DNA of 64,000 nucleotides from assembly GCF_047495875.1 (NCBI RefSeq), contig NC_092466.1:14132561-14196560 (forward strand). Reading direction: 5' to 3'. Numbering within the stretch: the stretch's first letter is position 1; each line of letters begins with the position of its first letter. Below, one piece after another: positions 41,501 through 56,500 of the stretch. A program made the position numbers and the translations under genes. A model generated the notes under the pieces. The model was not told where the DNA came from, searched no databases, and saw nothing but the letters and a program-made list of their open reading frames with translations. This DNA comes from Pithys albifrons albifrons. Its lineage: Eukaryota; Chordata; Aves; Passeriformes; Thamnophilidae.

Positions 41501-44500
41501 TGGGTGGAGATGCCTCCGGCCTATCCCCATCACCCTGTGAGATGCCGCCTGGTCACCAAGCCTTCCCCAAGACATTCCCCAGAGGATAAGAAACCATCAG
41601 GTTAAGACCCATGTCCCATCTCTACTGGCTACCCCATAGGCAGAGTCCCACGTTCCACTTCGAGTGCCCACTCCAGCACAGGGCAGCTGGATGTTCTTGT
41701 GGAGCCACGACTCATGGGTGCTTGGCCCTTGTTCTGAGGGCACCCGAAAGAGGCCATGGCAGACCACACTCCTCTGCACATCCCTGTACCAGAGCAGATC
41801 CTGGACTGCTGCAGGGCTGTGCCAATGCCCGCAGCCTGGGACAGCTCTTTCCCTTGTTTACACCCAGCAGAAAGGAAGAAACCATTAGTAAGGGGAAAAT
41901 ACAAGGCATTGTGTCACATGGGGCCAGCAGCAGGATTTCTGGAGGCCAGGAAATGGGGACCTATTCTCAGTCAGAAAGTGACCTTCAGAAGGACCTTGAG
42001 GATGTTAGTTCGCCTTCCTGGGCCTCTGCCCCTCTGCTCCTCGCTGTCACGGGTTACTTTAGGCTGTGCCTCTTGCATAAACTGGGAAACAAGGCTGGGC
42101 CTCTACCGACAATTTTTGGACCCCACCTTCAAACCATGGACTGGCTGCCACTGCTGACAGTGTTCTCTGAGTAGGGACAAGGATCTGCTTCAAGGGAAAA
42201 AAGGGGACAAGGGAGATTAAGGAGCAGAGAGACAAGGCCAGTGGCTGGAGACACATCAACTCTCTACCAGCAGCCCTGTGAGTCCTGGAGGCAGAAGCCC
42301 TCCTGATATGGGGTGTCCAGTATGAATGATGTGCCCTTCAAAACAGTGTTCACTGAAGCCACTTTTGCAGCATGTTGGAGAGCAGGAGTGAGGCGCTGCT
42401 GATCATGGGCCAGTGTTGGATGAGCTGCCCCTGTGCAAGGCACATGAAGAGGCAGTGGAAGTGGGACAAAATGCCCTGCCAGACCTGGGGCTCAACACTC
42501 GCTCACAGCATGTGCAGGACAGGAAGAAAAGAGCTGGAAATGCACCAGGAAGATGAATACCAGGACAAGAAGCTGGTTTGCATGCTGAGAATATATCCAG
42601 GTAAGTGACAACTGATGCTGCTGGCTCCAAAGGACAAAGATGAGCCTTGGTGACAGAATCATAGAATCATTAAGGTTGGAAAATACTTCCAAGGTCATTG
42701 AGTCCAACCTGTGACCACATACTACCACGTCAATTAAACCATAGCACTCTAAGTGTCATATCCAGTTGTTCCTTAAACACTTCCAGGGACAGTGACTTCA
42801 TCATCTTCCTGGGCAGCCTATTCCAATGCTTGACAACCCCTTCACTAAAGAAATTCTTCCTGATGCCCAACCTGAACTTCCCCTGGCGCAGCTTAAGGCT
42901 ATATCCTCTTGTTCTGTCACTCGTTGCCTGGGAGAAGAGATTTATCCCCACATTGCTACAACCTCCTTTCAGGTAGTTGTAGAGGGTGATAAGGTCACCC
43001 CTAAGCCTCCTCTTCTCCAGGCTAAACACCACCAACTCCCTCTGCTCCTTCTCTTAGGACTTAGTCTTCAGACCCTTCACCAGCTTCACTGCCCTTCTCT
43101 GGACCCATTCCAGCACCTCAATGTCCTTCCTGATATGAGGGGCCCAGAACTGGACCAGTACGCAAGGTGTGGCCTTACCAGTGCCAGGTACAGGGGGACT
43201 ATCACTGCCCTGATTCTTCTGGCCACACTATTTGTGATACAAGCCAGGATGCCATTGGCCTTCTTGCCCACCTGGGCACACAGTGGCTCATGTTCAGCTA
43301 CTGTTGACCAGCACCCCCAGGTCCTTTTCTGCTGGGCCACTTTCCAGTCACTCTTCCCTCAGCCTGTAGCAATGCAGGGGTTGTTGTGACTCAAGTGCAG
43401 GACCCAGCACCTGATTTTGTTGAACCTCATACAACTGGCCTCGGTCCATCGGTCCAGTCTGTTCACATCCCTATGCTGAACCTTCCTACTCTACAGCAGA
43501 TCAACAGTCCCACCCAAGTTAGTGCCATCTGTGAACTTACTAAGGGAGCACTCAGTACCCTCATCCAGATCATCAATAAAGATAATAACCGGGACTGGCC
43601 CCAAAACTGAGCTTTGTGTAACCCCACTAGGGACAGGCCTTTGGCCAGTGCAGCTGCCTCCTACCTCCTATCTGCCAGGAGAGACAGTATCTGACCAGGG
43701 AAAATGCTTCCACACTGCCCCAAGAGCACAGGGACAGCAGATGCTTTTGGGTGGTGCAGGAGCAAGATGGAGAGACCAGTTCTGAGAGCTGGTGGGGCTG
43801 TGGCTGCAAGCACGACCAGGCCCTCAGGGCAGTGAGGAACTCAAGAAATCTCTTTTCTTTCTGCTCGGAAGGGAGGGAGAGGAGGTCCCCACCCAGGCCT
43901 GGGTGTGGACACTGGCCAGCAGCCCACCTCAGGCAGCTTTTGGCAGGGAGGACAGCCCAGGCCACCTTCACCTAGGAGTGAGGAGAGCCAGGGAGGGTCA
44001 CAGGGCTCAGCTCCATCTTTATGAAGAACAAGGTTCACATCTTCTTCACCAACAGGGTTGCAAGGGAGGAGTTCTTTTTCCCACCTCTTTCGGTTTTAGG
44101 GAGAAAATGTCCTGGTTTGCGGCTGCTTATAAATCAGTGTCAAAATTCACCCTGCTGCTGAGCCATCTCCAGCATGGGGCCCTGGCTGCAGGTCCTGGCA
44201 CAAGCCTGCTCTGCCCAGCACCAAGTGCCCTTTGAGTAACCAGCTCTGGAGCACCCACCCCAGGGCTTTGCTGGGAAAGCACACGGGTTTGCAATATCCA
44301 GAAAGTTCCAGACACCCAGACCTGACCACCTTGAGCAACCGCTTCCAGCCACATGGGACTTCAGACCTGGAGCACATCTGGTCCCGATGACCAGTGTCAC
44401 CTTACGCTTCCTCCTTACCATGCCAGAAAATAAAATCTTATCCCTGAAGCTACACTGACTGGGATTCATCAGATTTCACAATTTTTCAGAGCCTAAAAGA

Positions 44501-47500
44501 CCTTGTAAGAAGTCCTGCCCTTTCCACCTTCAGCACACTCTGTGCATGTGGTTTCTCCAATGCTTCAGTCAATTTACATGGACATTGTGGGGCCCCTAAC
44601 TTCCTTTTCTCCCTCTACTGTCTGTTTTCATACACCTGCCCCTTCCTAACCATGGATCCAGATGAAAAATTATTTCAATTAAAAAAAAGCAGTCTCTTTT
44701 GGGTGGGATCATCTCCCCCATATGACTCTCAGAAGTGCAATGCCAGCTCCAGTGATGGCAGTCTGGGCAGCAAAGGGAGGTTGTTGGGTGTTGAAACTCA
44801 GTCAAGTCACAAAATCCTGCTCTTCACACAAGCCCTATTGCTCTAACGTATCATCTGTGAGTTGCTCCTCCCCAATAACCCCCACAAAAAGATCAACAGG
44901 CTTTGGCAGCACACCCAAACCTGCCTTGATCTGCTGTTGTCCTGGTCTTGTCTAGCTCTGTTGAATTCCAAGATCTTTCTGACGTGCTGAAATCTCAGGG
45001 TCCCAACCAGTTGTCCCCAAACTGTGGCTGGGGGAAAGGCTTGCCTTCCAAAGCAGTCAGTCTGCAAAGACCCACTCCCATCACTTGGCTGCAAATCCAA
45101 CCCCATCTGCAGACCCTGCAAAATTGAGAAACCCTTACTCCTCCTTCCAAATAAACATCTTGGATTCAAGATCCAGCTGGCCTGTGTGATCTCAGAGCCT
45201 TCTCCCTGCAGGGGTGAACCACAGCCAGCCTCTTCCACCCTTCCTCCCACTGCAGGCTGAGCAGCCTCTCCCTTGCCCAAAGACCTCTGCTCTGTACCCA
45301 CCACAGCTGAGTCCTGCCATGGGAAGCCCTGAGCTCTGAACAGCCCCTTAGGCTTCCTAACCCCATGATTTCTAATTTCTGCTCTGGAGGGAGCCTGGTC
45401 TGAGGATCTGGAAGCATAAGCAGGTTTTGGGAGGGAATTCAGACACCACCGAGGAACAGAGCAGATCAGCAGCGATGCCCAGGTGCACACACATCCCAGC
45501 CATGAGGCCACGGGCAATGACCTGCAGCCATGTGCCCCGTCAGCGCCTCACTCAGGGACCCAGAGATGACAGGTCTGGCTGCACAAAGCACCCCCCAGAC
45601 TCAGGCAGCACTAGAAAGAAAACCCTCCTTTGATTAAAAGGCCACAATTTTTTTCCTCCCAACTAATCTAGTTAAACTTCCAACCGCTCAAGGCTATTTT
45701 AATTTGTACTGGTAAGTTAAATCAACACAAACAAGGGCAGAATAGGTTTATATGCACCTCTATTATTGGCTTGCACCAACTCGAGTGCAGCTACTTTTCT
45801 GCAGGCACCTTTTTTTTTCTCTAATAAAGATAAGGGGGGATGTTTTTTGTGTACCTCCAACTGACAAATGGAGCCTGAAAGTGAGTTGGGAGTCAAAGCC
45901 TTGAGGAAAGTCAAGGTGACTTATGTGCCAATAGGCTGGATTCAAAGAGCTTTGCAAAAATGCAGATCAACTAACAAGATTTATAAAACCTGTTAGGGGC
46001 TTAGAGGTCGCTTAATTCTCAAAGGTGCCAAGGAAAGTGACTGACTCACAGGAGGATGGATGGGGCTTACAGAGGTGGCTATCTCAACCTTTCGGTTTGC
46101 TTCAAGAAAAGGGGACTCAATTTCTCTTGGAAACGAGGTTTTGACATGCCGAGGTATTTACTCTGAGCCTTGGCTCCTCCATCACCTACTTTAAAGAGAA
46201 AGAAACCAAGTCCTGTTGCTGCAGACAACTGTTACAAACATCTACTGAAAGCCACAGCAGAATCTGCTGCTTCAGCTCACCAGTGCCAGACACCACCCAG
46301 AGGAGTATGAGACTCAACCAGATTCCACACACAAGTTAGAAAAAATAGAAGGGGGAAAAAGACTTTGCACTTCCAGAGCTCCCCAGTGCCAGGGGTTTTG
46401 CAGGCTGGAAGCAGCCTGTCAGCACCTGTGGGCAGCCAAGGCAATGTACAGCGAGTCCACCCACCCCACTGACCACGACCGGCTGGGTACCGAGGACACT
46501 CTGCTGTCTCCCTGCCGCGTTTTCTCTCTCCCCTATTTTTTTTTTTTGCGAGGCGGCTGTTGAGAATCTGAAAGCCCGGATTATAATCTTTATGAATCCC
46601 ATAGTTAGATCGCGCTGAACAGCAGCCCAGCAATACCAGATGTTCAAACAAAGCTGCCAACCGACAGCTGTCTGCAGCTTGCAGCGTGTTTTTATTTTAA
46701 AATGCAAAATGATACCAATCTATATTAAAAGAGAGACGTTCTGAGCCTTGCGATAGCAGCTGAAGCCGCAGATATTGCTCTTTCATGCAGGGTGTGGCGG
46801 CAGAAGGAAATATCTCAAAAACTACTGCTTAAGCCACCCTCCCACCCCCCCCAAATCCTGGCCCCTTTCCTAATGGGAAAGAGACTCACGTTACTGCCTG
46901 ACTGCCGTGAATGTACCAGTGCGTGTCCAAACAAGCCAGCAAAAAGAAAAATGCAGCATGAACAAACACCATCTAACGAAGGATGCCAGAACGAATCTGG
47001 GCGCTGCCCGCACCTGGCTCTCAGCAGCGTGGAGAGGACAGAATGACACATGGGGGACACAGAGGGAACTGGGCTGGAGGGAGCAGCCCCTCCTGCACCA
47101 GTGACCAAAGTGGGAAAGCAAAGGTCCCTTCTGGCAGCAGAGCATCGCCCATAGAAGCCAGGGATGGAGGAACATCTTCCAGTGCTCTAGCCCATCTGCC
47201 CAGCACCCCACCTTAGGCTGGCCCATATCCCTCTAAGCTTGTGTGGTACTGGCCCCACCGGGGAAGCTCTTCCTGGGCCTCCTCCAAGACTTGATGTGCA
47301 GCAGGTTTTGAACTTGAGGTTTTGAACTTGCATTTCTTTGTACCTTTATCTGTTAGGCTGGCTGGGACCAGCCCTACACCCTGCAACCTTTTCTGCACAC
47401 CAGCAGCTGGGAAAGGCAAGAACCTCACTCAACCTCGCTCTCCTTTATTCTTCCCTCAGGAAATGCAAGCCACCCACAACCACTGCATTTTGAGGATGGC

Positions 47501-50500
47501 AAGTCCTGAACACACTAGGCATAGCAGAGTACTCCTGGTTTGCAGGAATTGTTCGAAGAGGGTTCTGACTTACTCAAACGTGACGTCCCAAATTCCCCAC
47601 CAGCCGCGATCACAGGAAATCTTTGGGACTGGTCCCAAGGCTGCCTCATTGTGCTCGGAGCAGCAACAGCATGAATGAATCATGCTCCTCAATGTGACAC
47701 CCAGCTCCCAGCAACCTACCCGGATCAAAATATTTACATTGCAAATGAGTAAGAATAGGACCAGATCCCCTTCCCAGCATGGTGACATAAAAAGGCCAAC
47801 CTAGTCTTGCATCAAGCAAGAAGGTGGCAGGAAGATAGGAAAGCAGGAGGCAGAGATCAGCCCAGTGCCTTGCAGCCTGGCTCTGCCCACTGGTGCTGAA
47901 CCAGAACCCTTCAGTGTGACAGCAACATCCCCGCAGTGGCAAGCACTGAGACTACAATCCCCGTGGTACCACGCTCCCGCCGGAGCTCAGCAGCCGGGTG
48001 ACACATGAGGGAGCATGCTGGGACCTGTGGTTTCCAGCCAGCTGCAAAATGCCATCCTCCAGTAAAAACATCTCAAATTAAAGCATTGCAAGGCCCCCAA
48101 GCTCCTGGCAGGGTGCCAGTCGCAGCTTCTTGTTGGCAGACACTTGGCCAATTCCCATGTGTTGCATTAGCCCCTTTCCAAGGAGCAGCCAAAAGCCTAC
48201 ACCCTGCAAACCCCCTGGCAGCAGAGCTGCAACTTGCCCTTGCTGAAGCAATGTGTCTGCATGGACAGAGTCCTGGCGCAGCCCTGGGCTGCAGGAGACA
48301 TCAGCTCTGCTTCTGCCTTGGCGTTGGGCACCTCCACTTCTGCTCTATGGCACTGTAACACTGACCCTGTAGCAAGACCCTGCAGACAGCACTGGCCAAG
48401 CTTCAGCTATATAAGGCCCAACACTGCATCCCTCGAGGGGTCCAACAAAGATGCCACCGAAGCAATCAGAGTTGTAGGCAGCAAGAAGCAACACACTGGT
48501 GTGGTGCTTTCAGACAGAGCAGCACAAGCAGGCAAAGCTCCACTGAATCACCACGTTGACAAATCTGGGGACAACCAGAACTCCACAGCACCCTGGACAG
48601 ACATGCAGCCTCCCCTGGGGTGCTGCAGCCCCGTGCTCCAGCAAGGCCAGACCGTATGTCACCCCCTGGGGAACGTGGCACCCCTCGCCTTGCCTGCTCA
48701 CCCTCCCGGCTGTGGAGGAAATCATGAGCCCGGCTGATGTCAGGAGGCATCACTTCACACAAAGGCCAGGCTTCCTGGCAGGGAAGGGGTGGGGGAGTGG
48801 GGAGGAAGGGGAAGAGGAGCCTGGGGCAAAGGCAAGCAGCATTTCCAGCTCCTTGTGTGTGCACAAGAGGCAGCGTCAGGAGACAGCACAGCCCCTTCTA
48901 CTTTAATCACCCTTGCACTCGGGAAAGAGAGGCAATATCCTATTTCCCAGTGCCCTTCACAGGAGCTGCAGCTTGGCCCTGCCCTAAAAGGCTGTGATAA
49001 AGCACCCTGTGCACCCTTGTAAGGATGCAGAAAAAAGGGACTCGAGTTTATTTTAATTCGCTCCTGCAAATAAACCAATTCCATCTTCTTCACCTCAGCC
49101 AGGCTGTGGCTGCTGCTGACCAAGCTCCAGCCGAACACAGGGACACAGCTCCCTGCTCAGCACCCAACCAGGAGAAAAGCAACTTCTATGACAAGATCTA
49201 ACACCAGCACCTCCAAAATTGGTGTGTCTTCTGCTCCTGGGTGGCTAATACTTGTGGCATGCATTAATTGATAAATATAGGTAAAGATAACATATTGAGG
49301 ACACAATTGAGTGAGCTGCAGTCCTCATTTTCCAAACTCCTTTCCCACAGTGGGCTTCCTAAAGCCAAGCATCTTTGTAACACTCAGCATTTCATGGCAC
49401 CCACAGAATCAGCCCTTCCTTTCCTCCCCTACCTCCCATGGTTCCAGTTCATCCCTAGGCATTAAAAGCCACTGGCTTTTCACCAGGCTGCATTGCTTTT
49501 GTCTCCACCTCTGACACATTCCCAAAGGCAGGAGCACTCTGGACTAGCTGCATGGGGACCAGTGAAGAGGGCTTGGCTGTAGGGGACCTGCAGAATCTGG
49601 TTGATGTTGATTGAAGAGGGCAATCACTGATATTGCAGGGGGCAGTCAGGGAAGGTGGGTTTTGGATGTGGGCACAGCCAGGGAACAACTGTAAAGGAGC
49701 AAACACTGCTGCTCTCCTTCAACATGCTGACTTCTGCTCCTAGGAGTAGGCCTGTCATTGGTTTTTAATCTCGCCTGATTACGGGCCAGCCTTTGACATT
49801 ATTGATCTCAGGCCCCTGAAGTATCATTTGTCTTCCAGGTTTGACTCTGCGATCGGAGCTCGACAGCTCAGACTCCAGTCAGCTCCACCCTCCCAGGGAG
49901 CCAGGGGAACTGCTCTGCTCAACTCCGGCCCTGCTGATTCACGAGCCACATTCGAGGCTCAGTTTCCATCCTCAAATGAGGTGGCTTTCACCAGATGACC
50001 TCCCCCTACCTGAAATTTCATCTTCTAACTCAAAAATCCCACTCCTCAGGTCTCTGGCAGAGCAGCAGTGCTCTCTCAAGCTTTGCAGTACAAGGTGTCC
50101 CCAGTGTGTGCTGCTTCCCCCTTTCAGTTTCATCATCCTCTTTTAAAGAGGATGCAGTGGAAGCACAAATGTTATGGGATGTGCAGAGAACTGTATAGAG
50201 CCTGGGGTAGCAGTGCCAGCATGCAGGGTATAATCAGAGAAGCCATTTCTAGCTGTGACTGCACTGCTATTTTCTAGAGCAGAAGGACTAACAACAGCTC
50301 CTCATTCCCTGGAGAGATTGTACCCACAGGAATGCAGCAGCCAGTGCACTTCTGTGGTGGCTTCCCCTTACCTGATGGCCAGCACAGCCACCTTGGGGCC
50401 AACTCATGATTTCTGCTTGATTTTCAAAATGTTAATGCCTCCACCAGGCACAACCAGAGATAGGCCCATGGGTTCCCTCTCCCCTGGTTACCTCCACCTT

Positions 50501-53500
50501 CCACCCAAGCTGACAGACACTCCCAACCTTCACTATTTGGGAAGAACAAGGTTTTCCTCAAATGTCTTTGTCAACAGTTACTGGGTGCAGTGTGTGCATG
50601 AAGGCTGTCTTTTCAGATGCCTCCTCTCTCTCTTTCTCTCTCTTCTGCAAAGTCAGGCCTTGTGTTTTGGGAAGGAGGAACGTTTCCTGAGGAAGGCTCC
50701 AGCAGGCAGTTTTAACACAGAGAGGAAGGTTTAGCTTTTGTTTATCTGATTGCTGAAAAGCACTTTGTTAAATGGAGATTAGTACCATGTGCATTCATAG
50801 ATCATGGCAGGAGCCAGCCCTGAGGAGGAAGTGTCTGTAAGGTTGCAGCTAGCAGGGTCCACATTCTGCAAGGCACCACCATCAGCAAAAAAAGCTCCAG
50901 TCTCCAGGATTGCATCCCACACTCCACAGACCTCCTGACTCCCTAGCAGGTCACCCCACCTCTGCTTACCTCTACTTTAGGGTAATACCCTTACTTTCTG
51001 ACCCAGATTTTAGATTGTTGCAGAGATTAAAATGACCTTTTTCTCCCCTGTTATAAGTAGAATGCTACAAAATCTGTAACTGGAGGCTAGTTCTTGGTTT
51101 CACCTCATGGGCTCACACTCTCAGAAGATGCATTTGGCAAGGGGTGGTCTTCACATATGGCACTATTTCCAGTTCCCTGCCTGGATGCCCTGTTGTGCAG
51201 GATGCCAGCAGGCAGAGGCAGGAAAATAACCCCAAAATGTGCTCCCATTCCCTTGTAGGGGCCAGCTCCTGTGCCCATCCCCTACAACCAAACCACCTCT
51301 GACCGAAATGGGCCATGCAGGCCTCAACCACCCAGCTGACACCGTGCAGCTGTGGCAGGAGAGCTACAGCAATTCCCTCCTGGATATGGCCACCCCCATC
51401 ACTAAGGGGGCTAGCACAATGCCAGAGGGAAGGGGGAGCGCAGCACCCCCCACACTGTCCCCAAAGGGTCTGCAAGGGGGACAGAGACCTCACAGCACAT
51501 TTATTCCGCTTCATCCATTTGAGAGGCACGCTTCAAGGGGCTTTTTGCCGTCAGAGACGGGTGCACCAGGACAGGAAAAGAACAAAGGGAGGCACCGGCA
51601 CCCCCAGCCTTTGTCTGAGCACAGAGGAGTTCACCTGCAGGGAAAACCTGCTCCCACTGCAGAGGCAGCAGCTCTGCACAGATTCGGATGGGGAAAGGGA
51701 TGCAGCCCCCCCGAGCCCTCCCTGCTAGAAGGATAATGAGCAGAAGGATGCAATCACATTACCCTCTCTCTCCCCTTGCCACATGCACAAGCCCATTACA
51801 GCTCAAACCAACCCCCGCCACGACTTTCCAACAACCGCAACCAGCAATAAAAACCATTGCCACAAAAATATCAACCCACCCCCCAGTGTGATCGATCTGT
51901 GTCTGCGTGTGGCCGAGCACCAAACCCTGGAGCTTGGCTCCACCGACCGGGATCGACTGGGAGGGAAGGGGCTGGAGATTAGTTTCCAGGGGACGGGGTT
52001 TTAAAGCCACACAATAACTGGCTCAAATGAGGGTTTGGATTAAGCTGTTGTATGGCAAGGGAAAACACTGCCTCCATTAGGACATGGGGGATTTTCCTTC
52101 CTTTTCTCCAAAGCTATAGCTCTAGGATGAAGCTTCCAGGTCACCCAGGCAGGGAGAGGAGACCTGGGCAACACTGAGCAAATGGGGGACCCTGAACAGG
52201 GAGAGATGAGTGGAGGGAGGAAAGGGCAGATTAGCCCGCCCCAAACCCCAGATCATACAGTCGGCTGGTCTGACAATGTTTACTCATATTTCAGAGAGAC
52301 ACAGCCATCCGGAACGTCACTCCCTGCCAACTGCCTCATCTGGAGCCATCCACAGCTCGGCTCTTCCCAGCCTGCTCCAATCCTCCCCCAAAGCATCCAC
52401 ACAGCAAGGAACTGAAAAGGACAGGTATGGGGAAGACAAGAAACAGAGAAATTAAATTGATTCATGTTTAATTTTTTGTTGTTTTTAACAGTTCTGGTAA
52501 ATCATCGCAGCAAACGATGATTTCAAGTGTGCGTTACATTGACAGCACTCTGCAGAGTGCCAGGACACTGCTCTGAGCTGGGAACTTCTGTTCACGTTAC
52601 CATCACGAGAGAATCACAAGACAGAAGAGGGACAACCACGATGTCTTGGTGCAAATGGGCTGAAGCTGTTCTTACTATCTGAAAGGATTTGGGACTGGAA
52701 ACCTCTCCTCTGAGTTCATCTGGGGGACATATGTAAAAACTTTTGCATGCATCTACAGTCTCATGCCTGTAAATAACTCTCCCTCCCTCCGAATTTGGAA
52801 CCAGGCACCTCTTCCTCCCATTCCCAAGCATGCTGGCTGGAGCTCTCCTGGGAAAAGGAGGGGTGGCTGCCTCTATCAGTCATTTTTCCATGAAGGAAAG
52901 CGAAAGGAAGGACATCCCTGGTCCTGCACATTTCACATCTCCCCACTGGTCCCCCAGCATCTGCCTCACCTTCTCTACCAGCAAACAGAGGTTCATTGCA
53001 GAAAACTGGCTTCCACTGCAAGCGAGATAAGCAGCTCCAACTCCTCTATGCCATCTCCCTTATTCCAGACAAACCAGCACCTCCTCAGCCCACAGGCTAT
53101 TGATAAATGCAGAAACTTGACAAAGTCACCAGAACCCAGCCCAGATCCATAGCATTTCATTTTTTTATAAGCAAAAAAGCCAGGCCAGACCAGATTCTGC
53201 CCCAGAGCCTGCGTGGCAAAGCAGAATCCAGTTCCAAGTGTTTATTTATAAATCTGTACATACATGTACATTTGAATTCTGACAGAATTAATTCTGGCAT
53301 CCAGCTAATTCAAAGCATTCCTCCCCCATCACACTACTGTTGCAGGCCAGCCCTGCACAGAAGCTGATTATAAAATGCTGCACTAGCCAGGCATTTCTGC
53401 AAAGGCTTGTGCTATTGAGCATTCAGTCTTTCCTTGCTTGGCTATTTCATTGTTTCGGTGTCGATCCCTCCTCTCTTGCCCTGTGTTTCCTGGTTACTTT

Positions 53501-56500
53501 TGTCCCTGCTCTGGAAGCACTGCTGCTCTCAGCCCCATTTCAGTGTCAGAATGAAAAAACCCCAAAACAATTACATGAAATTAAAGAGAAAAAAAAAGGA
53601 GAAATTATCACCATGTACCAAGATTTCCAGTAAACAGATAGGTAATGAGCAGAAAATAGGCCAATATGCTGCAAGGCAAGCTGCAGACAAATCTGGGGAT
53701 AGAAACTTGCTGCCTGCCTCCCAAGTACAGCTAAGAAATCCCTGTGTGGTCACACGCTGTCCTCTGGAGCAGAGAGGAGAGAGGTCAGGGCAGCCAGCAC
53801 TGTAAGAGCCTCTTTATTCTTGGGCAGTTGCACGAATCTGATCGCTTGTGCCCTTTGTGAGACATGGAAATCTGCCTTTTCCTCCCACCCCCTTCGCCAG
53901 CCCCTCTTCTGCTCCCCCACTCAGATGGGGACAGAGGCAACTCTTTGGCTCCAGAGGCAGCAGAGAGGCCGTGGACGCTGCTCTGGCAGGACCAGGCCAG
54001 GCTAAGCATGTGGGAGACCTTGAGAACAGTGGAGCAAGGGGAGGGGAGAAGAAGGGAAGGATGGTCTTGGGACTTGCATGTTCCTTGAAGAGCTCACCCA
54101 GGCTCCCACATGCAAGGCACGAGGCTGAGGGGTGGAGAGAAGTTCAGGGTGTCACACTGCAAGTCGTGGCTCTCCTATTTCTCCCTCTCCACCATGCTGT
54201 GGGGTTGAGAGATCATGAGAGTGGCATGCTGCACACCTCCAGGCCAGCAGCTACATGATGATCACATAAATATCTCAGACTGAATTTAGACTAAACAAGC
54301 AAAAGCTGGACTTGTACTTGCTGGTTCAAAGACCAGACCATGACAGTCCCATCTCAGGGTTTTATTCAAAGTCAAAGGGTGGAAAGCTCTAGGCCAGGGC
54401 TGTCAGCAAAGGGTGGGCAAGGCTGTGCCTAGGCATGCCAACCTGCAAAGTACAGACAACCCCTCTATACCAAAGGGGGCTAAGCCTGGTCTACATTTTG
54501 TTGCTATTCCTTGCAAAGCAACTCCAGGTCCTCAGATGAACCTCTCTTTCCCTATCCTCCTTCCACCTCACTTTCAACAGCACCCATCCACACTGCATTG
54601 TCCCCCATGGGAAGAGAGCGTTCTCTGCTGCAGCTCCTGTCCTACTCCTTTACCAAAGCTGTCCCCTCCACACAAACCTCCTCCCTCCCACCCAAACCCA
54701 CCAGGCTGCCTTCCAGCATCCTCCATCTCTGCTGTCACTTCTCAGATTTACTTTGCACAGAAGACTTGCAGCTGCAGGTCTGGAGCAACCGCTGGCAACC
54801 TGATGGGCTAAGGGCACGGAAAATGCTCAAGCTTAGCAGGAAAGTAGCGGAGAAAAGCCCTTAATCCAAACCCCAGGGAGGCAGGAGACTGCTCCAGTTC
54901 AGCCAAAGGCCTGGGACCACCAAGATACCCACTGCTGCTTGGCCAGCAAACCCAGAGGGGTTTGCAGCAGGGTGGCTCAGCCCCTGCCAAGACCTCTCTA
55001 GGGCAACACAGGCTGATAGGGGCTGAATTGAAATACACTGCCCCTGACACCATGGCACAGCAAAGCTTGACACATCAGTGAGTGGCACGGAGCTAAGAAG
55101 CCAGGCTAGGTGGGTGCTGGGATTTGTGCCACTGCCCAAGGCCCAAGAAGTCAGTGCTCATCATAGTAGTTTGACCAACTGACAGCATCCCAGGGCACAA
55201 TGATCAGTAGTCACATTTAGAGCACAGTGCCAGATTCCTGAGTCCCCTGGGCAGAAATCAGGGCATGGGCAAAGTCAGAGGAGGGAGAGACCTGGGTTAG
55301 GCTGACCTAACCCCTGGGTTGGGCTGGCAGTTCAGCTCTGGGGTGCTGGTGGAAGCTCAGATGGAGGGCGCAGGGAGAAGCTGCCCAACTGCAGCTTCAT
55401 AGGACCTACTGGAAAAATTGTCTGGGGAGCAGCTACACTCAAAGAGTGCCACAATGAACACCTGCCAGGTACCAGCCCACACCACCTACAGTCACGAGAG
55501 CTAAATTAACACTCAAGCACTTGGGCACTTGTGCTCACAATGCCTCCAGTGAGCTGCATGCCACGCTCCTCATAAACAAGTCATCTGGAAAATAAGTAAG
55601 CCTGTAAAAATCCAGTCCATCACAAGTTACCAAACCTGTTTCAGAGTAAAACTACCTACAGCAGCTCACGCCAGAAGCCTGGCAGTGGAGCTGATCCCAG
55701 CCTCCCCACCAGTGGGGCTCCCTAGGTCCCAGCAAAATGGCCTGGGCACAGATGGCGGCATGGGGATGCGATGGGACTCACTGGTGGCCAATGCTGGCAA
55801 AGAACATGAGTTTCTGGTACTGACTTGGGATTCATCTCTTCCTATGCTCCTACCAAATGCTCACCTCTCCTCTTTCTCAGAATTTAGAAGGCCCGTGAGC
55901 CGGTCTTATGTGGGGTGCTGCCAAGAAAGCAAGCCTAAATCCACTGAGTTGCAGATGGACTCAGCAGCCCAGCCCTGCTTCCCTGGATTTGCTGAGTGGG
56001 CACTGCTCCATGGCCACTGCTGGGTGCTGCTCCTACACTCCTGCAGGAGGATCCCAAATATTTTCCTGCAGATCTCAGCACCACAACACATCTCCCTCTT
56101 AATGTTCAAACCACTAGAGATCTTCAGAATATGAAGGGATTTCTCCCAATTTCCAAAGAATGTACCGCAGGCTGGGTCATGGGGAAACCTTTCTCCTTCC
56201 CCTGAAAGAAAACAGAAACAGGAGTAGAGCCTCTCTACCCAAGTCCCTTTCCACTGGTGGCACCTCCAGCTGAGGACAGATAGCTGGGACTACTCCGATC
56301 AAGCTCTGATGTACCTGGCCTCAACAAACCATGCACCACACAAAGACAGGTAAACATAGTAACACCCTGCAAGTGAGTCCCTTTCTGTGACTGCTGACCC
56401 ATGCTCCAAGCCCAGCAATATATTTTTCCCCTTTTTGGATGGCCGAGGCTGGGGGGAAGCAACACATCAACCCCACCTTGTAGCAACTTGCTTTTACAAC

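Noticed and set aside
40974..42174. Open frames of 187-188 codons on the + strand in TRIM8 intron 1
   Set aside because: Low-specificity translations in overlapping frames without domains, antisense to the host intron.
42730..43035. 101-codon frame resembling many predicted bird proteins
   Set aside because: It is the C-terminal reverse-transcriptase piece of the CR1 element, not a host gene.
44843..45517. 224-codon open frame on the - strand in TRIM8 intron 1
   Set aside because: No recognisable domain, no splice agreement and no repeat protein likeness; treated as chance.
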